Part shown: positions 1 to 10,300 of the stretch, one piece after another
Position numbering within the stretch: the stretch's first letter is position 1
Layout of the letters: every line of letters starts with the position of its first letter
The notes under the pieces: model-generated
Databases searched by the model: none
What the model was told of the DNA's origin: nothing
What the model saw: the letters and a program-made list of their open reading frames with translations, nothing else
Source: Yoonia sp. SS1-5
GTDB taxonomy: Bacteria > Pseudomonadota > Alphaproteobacteria > Rhodobacterales > Rhodobacteraceae
Assembly: GCF_038443705.2 (NCBI RefSeq)
Contig: NZ_CP151767.2
Span: 3,153,501 to 3,217,500 of the forward strand
Reading direction: 5' to 3'
Length of the DNA stretch: 64,000 nt
Translations under genes and position numbers: made by a program

Positions 1-3000
1 AGCTTTACGGTGCGGGTTGATCCAAATGCGGCCGGCGCCCCGGCGAGCATTGCGAACACGGCCACGGCCAGCGGGGATGACCCGACCGGGACGACTGTGT
101 CTGATGCCTCCGACACGGACACCCAGCCTGACGGGACCCCGGATACCGATCCCAACACCCCTGACGAGCCCACAGGTGTGCCCACCGTGGTCACCCCCCC
201 AACCCTGGCGGGCGGGCTGAATGTGGGCAAATCCTTTGCCACGCCTGTGGCGAATGCGGATGGGACCTTTGATGTGGCCTATACGGTGACAGTGCTGAAC
301 TCGGGCGCTGTGAACCTGGACGGGCTGGGCCTTGTGGATGATCTTGGCACGCAGTTCGGGTCGGCCTTTACGGCCTCGACCGCGGCGACCACAACGGGTG
401 GTGTGCTGACCGGCCCGGCGGTGGTGCTGACCAATACATCGGGCAATTCCACAGCACCCACGGCCAACACGGCCGGCTATGACGGGACAAACGCCCTGCT
501 GGCGGGAACCGATGGGCTGCTGGCCCCCGGCGACAGCTATGCGGTGAGCTTTACGGTGCGGGTTGATCCAAATGCGGCCGGCGCCCCGGCGAGCATTGCG
601 AACACGGCCACGGCCAGCGGGGATGACCCGACCGGGACGACTGTGTCTGACGCCTCCGACACGGACACCCAGCCTGACGGGACCCCGGATACCGATCCCA
701 ACACCCCTGACGAGCCCACAGGTGTGCCCACCGTGGTCACCCCCCCAACCCTGGCGGGCGGGCTGAATGTGGGCAAATCCTTTGCCACGCCTGTGGCGAA
801 TGCGGATGGGACCTTTGATGTGGCCTATACGGTGACAGTGCTGAACTCGGGCGCTGTGAACCTGGACGGGCTGGGCCTTGTGGATGATCTTGGCACGCAG
901 TTCGGGTCGGCCTTTACGGCCTCGACCGCGGCGACCACAACGGGTGGTGTGCTGACCGGCCCGGCGGTGGTGCTGACCAATACATCGGGCAATTCCACAG
1001 CACCCACGGCCAACACGGCCGGCTATGACGGGACAAACGCCCTGCTGGCGGGAACCGATGGGCTGCTGGCCCCCGGCGACAGCTATGCGGTGAGCTTTAC
1101 GGTGCGGGTTGATCCAAATGCGGCCGGCGCCCCGGCGAGCATTGCGAACACGGCCACGGCCAGCGGGGATGACCCGACCGGGACGACTGTGTCTGATGCC
1201 TCCGACACGGACACCCAGCCTGACGGGACCCCGGATACCGATCCCAACACCCCTGACGAGCCCACAGGTGTGCCCACCGTGGTCACCCCCCCAACCCTGG
1301 CGGGCGGGCTGAATGTGGGCAAATCCTTTGCCACGCCTGTGGCGAATGCGGATGGGACCTTTGATGTGGCCTATACGGTGACAGTGCTGAACTCGGGCGC
1401 TGTGAACCTGGACGGGCTGGGCCTTGTGGATGATCTTGGCACGCAGTTCGGGTCGGCCTTTACGGCCTCGACCGCGGCGACCACAACGGGTGGTGTGCTG
1501 ACCGGCCCGGCGGTGGTGCTGACCAATACATCGGGCAATTCCACAGCACCCACGGCCAACACGGCCGGCTATGACGGGACAAACGCCCTGCTGGCGGGAA
1601 CCGATGGGCTGCTGGCCCCCGGCGACAGCTATGCGGTGAGCTTTACGGTGCGGGTTGATCCAAATGCGGCCGGCGCCCCGGCGAGCATTGCGAACACGGC
1701 CACGGCCAGCGGGGATGACCCGACCGGGACGACTGTGTCTGATGCCTCCGACACGGACACCCAGCCTGACGGGACCCCGGATACCGATCCCAACACCCCT
1801 GACGAGCCCACAGGTGTGCCCACCGTGGTCACCCCCCCAACCCTGGCGGGCGGGCTGAATGTGGGCAAATCCTTTGCCACGCCTGTGGCGAATGCGGATG
1901 GGACCTTTGATGTGGCCTATACGGTGACAGTGCTGAACTCGGGCGCTGTGAACCTGGACGGGCTGGGCCTTGTGGATGATCTTGGCACGCAGTTCGGGTC
2001 GGCCTTTACGGCCTCGACCGCGGCGACCACAACGGGTGGTGTGCTGACCGGCCCGGCGGTGGTGCTGACCAATACATCGGGCAATTCCACAGCACCCACG
2101 GCCAACACGGCCGGCTATGACGGGACAAACGCCCTGCTGGCGGGAACCGATGGGCTGCTGGCCCCCGGCGACAGCTATGCGGTGAGCTTTACGGTGCGGG
2201 TTGATCCAAATGCGGCCGGCGCCCCGGCGAGCATTGCGAACACGGCCACGGCCAGCGGGGATGACCCGACCGGGACGACTGTGTCTGACGCCTCCGACAC
2301 GGACACCCAGCCTGACGGGACCCCGGATACCGATCCCAACACCCCTGACGAGCCCACAGGTGTGCCCACCGTGGTCACCCCCCCAACCCTGGCGGGCGGG
2401 CTGAATGTGGGCAAATCCTTTGCCACGCCTGTGGCGAATGCGGATGGGACCTTTGATGTGGCCTATACGGTGACAGTGCTGAACTCGGGCGCTGTGAACC
2501 TGGACGGGCTGGGCCTTGTGGATGATCTTGGCACGCAGTTCGGGTCGGCCTTTACGGCCTCGACCGCGGCGACCACAACGGGTGGTGTGCTGACCGGCCC
2601 GGCGGTGGTGCTGACCAATACATCGGGCAATTCCACAGCACCCACGGCCAACACGGCCGGCTATGACGGGACAAACGCCCTGCTGGCGGGAACCGATGGG
2701 CTGCTGGCCCCCGGCGACAGCTATGCGGTGAGCTTTACGGTGCGGGTTGATCCAAATGCGGCCGGCGCCCCGGCGAGCATTGCGAACACGGCCACGGCCA
2801 GCGGGGATGACCCGACCGGGACGACTGTGTCTGACGCCTCCGACACGGACACCCAGCCTGACGGGACCCCGGATACCGATCCCAACACCCCTGACGAGCC
2901 CACAGGTGTGCCCACCGTGGTCACCCCCCCAACCCTGGCGGGCGGGCTGAATGTGGGCAAATCCTTTGCCACACCAGTGGCGAATGCGGATGGGACCTTT

Positions 3001-6000
3001 GATGTGGCCTATACGGTGACAGTGCTGAACTCGGGCGCTGTGAACCTGGATGGGCTGAGCCTTGTGGATGATCTTGGCACGCAGTTCGGGTCGGCCTTTA
3101 CGGCCTCAACCGCGGCGACCACAACGGGTGGTGTGCTGACCGGCCCGGCGGTGGTGCTGACCAATACATCGGGCAATTCCACAGCACCCACGGCCAACAC
3201 GGCCGGCTATGACGGGACAAACGCCCTGCTGGCGGGAACCGATGGGCTGCTGGCCCCCGGCGACAGCTATGCGGTGAGCTTTACGGTGCGGGTTGATCCA
3301 AATGCGGCCGGCGCCCCGGCGAGCATTGCGAACACGGCCACGGCCAGCGGGGATGACCCGACCGGGACGACTGTGTCTGATGCCTCCGACACGGACACCC
3401 AGCCTGACGGGACCCCGGATACCGATCCCAACACCCCTGACGAGCCCACAGGTGTGCCCACCGTGGTCACCCCCCCAACCCTGGCGGGCGGGCTGAATGT
3501 GGGCAAATCCTTTGCCACGCCTGTGGCGAATGCGGATGGGACCTTTGATGTGGCCTATACGGTGACAGTGCTGAACTCGGGCGCTGTGAACCTGGACGGG
3601 CTGGGCCTTGTGGATGATCTTGGCACGCAGTTCGGGTCGGCCTTTACGGCCTCGACCGCGGCGACCACAACGGGTGGTGTGCTGACCGGCCCGGCGGTGG
3701 TGCTGACCAATACATCGGGCAATTCCACAGCACCCACGGCCAACACGGCCGGCTATGACGGGACAAACGCCCTGCTGGCGGGAACCGATGGGCTGCTGGC
3801 CCCCGGCGACAGCTATGCGGTGAGCTTTACGGTGCGGGTTGATCCAAATGCGGCCGGCGCCCCGGCGAGCATTGCGAACACGGCCACGGCCAGCGGGGAT
3901 GACCCGACCGGGACGACTGTGTCTGACGCCTCCGACACGGACACCCAGCCTGACGGGACCCCGGATACCGATCCCAACACCCCTGACGAGCCCACAGGTG
4001 TGCCCACCGTGGTCACCCCCCCAACCCTGGCGGGCGGGCTGAATGTGGGCAAATCCTTTGCCACGCCTGTGGCGAATGCGGATGGGACCTTTGATGTGGC
4101 CTATACGGTGACAGTGCTGAACTCGGGCGCTGTGAACCTGGACGGGCTGGGCCTTGTGGATGATCTTGGCACGCAGTTCGGGTCGGCCTTTACGGCCTCG
4201 ACCGCGGCGACCACAACGGGTGGTGTGCTGACCGGCCCGGCGGTGGTGCTGACCAATACATCGGGCAATTCCACAGCACCCACGGCCAACACGGCCGGCT
4301 ATGACGGGACAAACGCCCTGCTGGCGGGAACCGATGGGCTGCTGGCCCCCGGCGACAGCTATGCGGTGAGCTTTACGGTGCGGGTTGATCCAAATGCGGC
4401 CGGCGCCCCGGCGAGCATTGCGAACACGGCCACGGCCAGCGGGGATGACCCGACCGGGACGACTGTGTCTGATGCCTCCGACACGGACACCCAGCCTGAC
4501 GGGACCCCGGATACCGATCCCAACACCCCTGACGAGCCCACAGGTGTGCCCACCGTGGTCACCCCCCCAACCCTGGCGGGCGGGCTGAATGTGGGCAAAT
4601 CCTTTGCCACGCCTGTGGCGAATGCGGATGGGACCTTTGATGTGGCCTATACGGTGACAGTGCTGAACTCGGGCGCTGTGAACCTGGACGGGCTGGGCCT
4701 TGTGGATGATCTTGGCACGCAGTTCGGGTCGGCCTTTACGGCCTCGACCGCGGCGACCACAACGGGTGGTGTGCTGACCGGCCCGGCGGTGGTGCTGACC
4801 AATACATCGGGCAATTCCACAGCACCCACGGCCAACACGGCCGGCTATGACGGGACAAACGCCCTGCTGGCGGGAACCGATGGGCTGCTGGCCCCCGGCG
4901 ACAGCTATGCGGTGAGCTTTACGGTGCGGGTTGATCCAAATGCGGCCGGCGCCCCGGCGAGCATTGCGAACACGGCCACGGCCAGCGGGGATGACCCGAC
5001 CGGGACGACTGTGTCTGATGCCTCCGACACGGACACCCAGCCTGACGGGACCCCGGATACCGATCCCAACACCCCTGACGAGCCCACAGGTGTGCCCACC
5101 GTGGTCACCCCCCCAACCCTGGCGGGCGGGCTGAATGTGGGCAAATCCTTTGCCACGCCTGTGGCGAATGCGGATGGGACCTTTGATGTGGCCTATACGG
5201 TGACAGTGCTGAACTCGGGCGCTGTGAACCTGGACGGGCTGGGCCTTGTGGATGATCTTGGCACGCAGTTCGGGTCGGCCTTTACGGCCTCGACCGCGGC
5301 GACCACAACGGGTGGTGTGCTGACCGGCCCGGCGGTGGTGCTGACCAATACATCGGGCAATTCCACAGCACCCACGGCCAACACGGCCGGCTATGACGGG
5401 ACAAACGCCCTGCTGGCGGGAACCGATGGGCTGCTGGCCCCCGGCGACAGCTATGCGGTGAGCTTTACGGTGCGGGTTGATCCAAATGCGGCCGGCGCCC
5501 CGGCGAGCATTGCGAACACGGCCACGGCCAGCGGGGATGACCCGACCGGGACGACTGTGTCTGACGCCTCCGACACGGACACCCAGCCTGACGGGACCCC
5601 GGATACCGATCCCAACACCCCTGACGAGCCCACAGGTGTGCCCACCGTGGTCACCCCCCCAACCCTGGCGGGCGGGCTGAATGTGGGCAAATCCTTTGCC
5701 ACGCCTGTGGCGAATGCGGATGGGACCTTTGATGTGGCCTATACGGTGACAGTGCTGAACTCGGGCGCTGTGAACCTGGACGGGCTGGGCCTTGTGGATG
5801 ATCTTGGCACGCAGTTCGGGTCGGCCTTTACGGCCTCGACCGCGGCGACCACAACGGGTGGTGTGCTGACCGGCCCGGCGGTGGTGCTGACCAATACATC
5901 GGGCAATTCCACAGCACCCACGGCCAACACGGCCGGCTATGACGGGACAAACGCCCTGCTGGCGGGAACCGATGGGCTGCTGGCCCCCGGCGACAGCTAT

Positions 6001-7303
6001 GCGGTGAGCTTTACGGTGCGGGTTGATCCAAATGCGGCCGGCGCCCCGGCGAGCATTGCGAACACGGCCACGGCCAGCGGGGATGACCCGACCGGGACGA
6101 CTGTGTCTGATGCCTCCGACACGGACACCCAGCCTGACGGGACCCCGGATACCGATCCCAACACCCCTGACGAGCCCACAGGTGTGCCCACCGTGGTCAC
6201 CCCCCCAACCCTGGCGGGCGGGCTGAATGTGGGCAAATCCTTTGCCACGCCTGTGGCGAATGCGGATGGGACCTTTGATGTGGCCTATACGGTGACAGTG
6301 CTGAACTCGGGCGCTGTGAACCTGGACGGGCTGGGCCTTGTGGATGATCTTGGCACGCAGTTCGGGTCGGCCTTTACGGCCTCGACCGCGGCGACCACAA
6401 CGGGTGGTGTGCTGACCGGCCCGGCGGTGGTGCTGACCAATACATCGGGCAATTCCACAGCACCCACGGCCAACACGGCCGGCTATGACGGGACAAACGC
6501 CCTGCTGGCGGGAACCGATGGGCTGCTGGCCCCCGGCGACAGCTATGCGGTGAGCTTTACGGTGCGGGTTGATCCAAATGCGGCCGGCGCCCCGGCGAGC
6601 ATTGCGAACACGGCCACGGCCAGCGGGGATGACCCGACCGGGACGACTGTGTCTGACGCCTCCGACACGGACACCCAGCCTGACGGGACCCCGGATACCG
6701 ATCCCAACACCCCTGACGAGCCCACAGGTGTGCCCACCGTGGTCACCCCCCCAACCCTGGCGGGCGGGCTGAATGTGGGCAAATCCTTTGCCACACCAGT
6801 GGCGAATGCGGATGGGACCTTTGATGTGGCCTATACGGTGACAGTGCTGAACTCGGGCGCTGTGAACCTGGATGGGCTGAGCCTTGTGGATGATCTTGGC
6901 ACGCAGTTCGGGTCGGCCTTTACGGCCTCAACCGCGGCGACCACAACGGGTGGTGTGCTGACCGGCCCGGCGGTGGTGCTGACCAATACATCGGGCAATT
7001 CCACAGCACCCACGGCCAACACGGCCGGCTATGACGGGACAAACGCCCTGCTGGCGGGAACCGATGGGCTGCTGGCCCCCGGCGACAGCTATGCGGTGAG
7101 CTTTACGGTGCGGGTTGATCCAAATGCGGCCGGCGCCCCGGCGAGCATTGCGAACACGGCCACGGCCAGCGGGGATGACCCGACCGGGACGACTGTGTCT
7201 GATGCCTCCGACACGGACACCCAGCCTGACGGGACCCCGGATACCGATCCCAACACCCCTGACGAGCCCACAGGTGTGCCCACCGTGGTCACCCCCCCAA
7301 CCC
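1..7303 (+). repeat. 546-bp tandem repeat array, 13 full units plus a partial 14th
   Basis: The word AGCTTTACGGTGCGGGTTGA recurs at 1, 547, 1093, 1639, 2185, 2731, 3277, 3823, 4369, 4915, 5461, 6007, 6553 and 7099, exactly 546 bp (182 codons) apart. Units are almost identical: a T/C silent change at GTGTCTGAYGCC separates two classes, and units 6 (2731-3276) and 13 (6553-7098) share five further changes, one of them Gly to Ser. The array leaves the repeat in unit 14 at CCAACCCT, about 7302. It extends upstream of the window for an unknown length. Confidence 0.97.
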
Positions 7304-10300
7304 TTGATAGCGGCATCGCGATTGTGAAGTCTGCTGCCGCTGTTTTGTCTGATCCGCCTGCGGTGGACGATGTGGTGACCTATACATATGAGGTCACAAA
7401 TACCGGCGACACGGTTCTGTACAATGTGAGTGTCAGCGAAACCACTGCCAGCTTTACCGGGACCGGTACGCCGCCCGCGCCTGGCTATGACAGCGGCGGC
7501 ACGGATGAGGATGGCGGTGCCGGGACGCTTGATCTTTTGCCCGGTGCGTCGATGACCTTTACTGCAGAATACGAGCTGACCAGTGATGATCTGGCCGCAG
7601 GTGGTCTTGAGAACTCTGCCGCCGCAGAAGGCGCAGACCCTGCCGGTGATCCGGTCACTGATACGTCTGACGCAGGGACAGATCAGGACGGGGCGCCGAT
7701 TGCGACGCCTGAGACGACGGAAACCCCTGATCTTGATGGCGACACGGATGCTGATCCCACCAATGATCCGACGGTTTTGCTGATCCGGTCGCCGCCGGTT
7801 GCAAATGACGATAGCGAAGGTGGCTTTACGCCCGGTGCGCCTGCAACGCTGACCGATGCGCTGACGGCAAATGACACGGATGTCGACGGCACGGTGCAGG
7901 CTGACCGCGTGAGCTTTGTTGTGCCTGCGGGCGCAACTGGCGGTACGCCGGATGTCGATGGTGACATCACCTCGGTCACTGTGCCGGATGAGGGGACCTG
8001 GACCGTGGATGACAGCGGTTTTGTAACCTTCACGCCGCTGCCGGGCTTTGAGGATGACCCGACCGACATCACCTATACCGTCGCCGATGATGACGGGCTG
8101 GTATCCGACCCTGCCACGATCGCGATTGACCACGATCAGTTGCCATCACTGTCGGTTGAGAAGACGGCAGACCTGACGGCGCTGCAAACGCCGCCGCAGG
8201 CAGGGGACGAGATCACCTATACCTATGTGGTGACCAATGATGGCAACGTCACATTGTTTGATGTGACCGTGGATGAGGTGACCTTTACCGGCACCAACGC
8301 CGCGCCGGCCCCGGGGGACGAGTCCGTCACGACGAACACGTCCGGCGACAGTGCTGATGCGGCGGTTGATGTCAGCATCGACACGTTGGGCATTGCCGAT
8401 ACGGCGACATTTACGGCGGTCTATGCCTTGTCGCAGGCCGATATTGATGCAGGCGAGATCACCAACCAGGCAGAAGCGACCGGCGACAACGTGACCGGCA
8501 CGCCTGTGACGGACCTGTCCGATGATCCAACCGATCCAACAGACACACCGGATGATGGTGACCCGGCTGACCCAACCGTCAGCACATTGGATCAGACAGG
8601 TGGTATCGCGCTGATCAAGAACGTCCTGACCGTTCCGGATACGAATGGTGATGGCCTGTTTGGCGGTGAAGACGATGTGATTGTCTTTGGCTTTACGGTG
8701 ATCAACACCGGCAACGTGACGTTGAGCGATATCACAGTGGATGATCCGCTGCTTGATGCTGTGACCGGTGGCCCGATCACGCTGGCCCCCGGCGCGGCGG
8801 ATGACAGCACATTCCGCGGTGAATATACCGTATTGGATGCGGATATTACCCGCGGATATTTCCAGAACACTGCGACGGTTGATAGTGACGACCCTGACGG
8901 GAACGCGGTGACGGATGTCTCGGACACCGGGACTGACCCTGATGGCGACACGATCCTTGATCCTGAAATGGTCGAAAGCCCGGATGGGACCGGTGCCACT
9001 GATACCGATCCAACAAATGATCCGACCGTGATCAGCATCCCTGCGAACCCAGAACCGGAACTGTCGGTCACCAAATCCATTGCGGGTGTGACGGATGTGA
9101 ATGCCAACGGCATCACGGATGCGGGCGACACGATTGACTACGTGTTTACCGTCACCAATACCGGTAACCTGCGGCTGGCCGATGTCACCATTGATGATCC
9201 ATTGGTTGATGTCCCCGGCAGCATTGATTTCCTTGAAATCCTCGAGGTCAATTCCGTTGATCTGACCGGGACTTACGAGATCCTGCCATCAAACGTCACG
9301 GCCGGTTTCGTTGAAAATACGGCCGAAGCGACCGGTCTTGCCGTCAACAGCGCTGGCGATCCGATCACGGATGGCGGCGTGCAGTTGAGCGCGACTGACA
9401 CCTCTGACAGCGGCACCGAACCTCGGCTCGACGCGGCCGGTGATCCGATCCCGGTCGCGGCACCCGAGGTGACCGAAACCCCGGATGGGGCAGGGGCCAC
9501 AGACGGCGACCCACGCAATGACCCGACGGTTCTGCGTATTCCTTCGCCGGGCCTGACGCTTGAAAAGTCGGTGCTGATCGTCAATGACAGCAATGGTGAT
9601 GGCCTGTTTGGCGGCACGGATGACGAGATCGTCTTTACATTCACAGTCACGAATACAGGCGACACCGATCTGGTTGGTGTGACCATTGATGACCCGATTG
9701 TTTCGGTCAGTGGCGGCCCGATTGATCTGGCCATTGGCGAGACGGATGACAGCACGTTTACGGCGACTTACACAGTGCTGCCTGCCGACACGACGCGCAC
9801 CTATGTCCAGAACACCGCCACGGCCGAGGCAACATCTGTTGATGAGACCGGCACGCCATTCTTTGGACCTGATGGGGACCCTGTTGAGGTCACCGATATT
9901 TCGGATAGCGGAACCGATGCAGACGGGACGGGCATTGCCGATCCGGCAGGCACGGAAACGCCTGACGGTGCGGGAAATACGGACACTGATCCAACCAATG
10001 ACCCAACGGTCGTCTCTATCCCGCTGAACCCCGAGGCTGGCATCCGCTTGGTAAAATCCGCGACAGGGGTCGCCGATACCAATGGTGACGGCGTGGTTGG
10101 TGCCTTTGAGGATTTGATCACATACAGCTTTGATGTGACCAATACCGGTAACCTGCCATTGGGCGATGTGGTGGTGAATGACGATGCCCTGGGCGGGGTC
10201 ATTGCGACAATTCCACGTATCGACGTGGCAGAGACGGTCACCGTCACGTTTGGCTACGAAATCAGCGATGATGATTTCTTTGCCGGCGAGATCGTGAATA

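Noticed and set aside
1..7303. CRISPR array or phage-like repeat
   Set aside because: Units are coding, 546 bp with no spacers, and in one frame throughout.
17..7327. Recurring 63-83-residue frames on both strands within each repeat unit (for example 279-470 minus, 537-788 minus, 563-766 plus)
   Set aside because: They repeat with the 546-bp period only because the true frame does, have no family features, and shadow the giant protein.
6928..8133. 401-residue minus-strand frame across the repeat array end
   Set aside because: Arg/Gly/His-rich antisense reading of the repeat protein with no recognisable domain; typical high-GC shadow frame.
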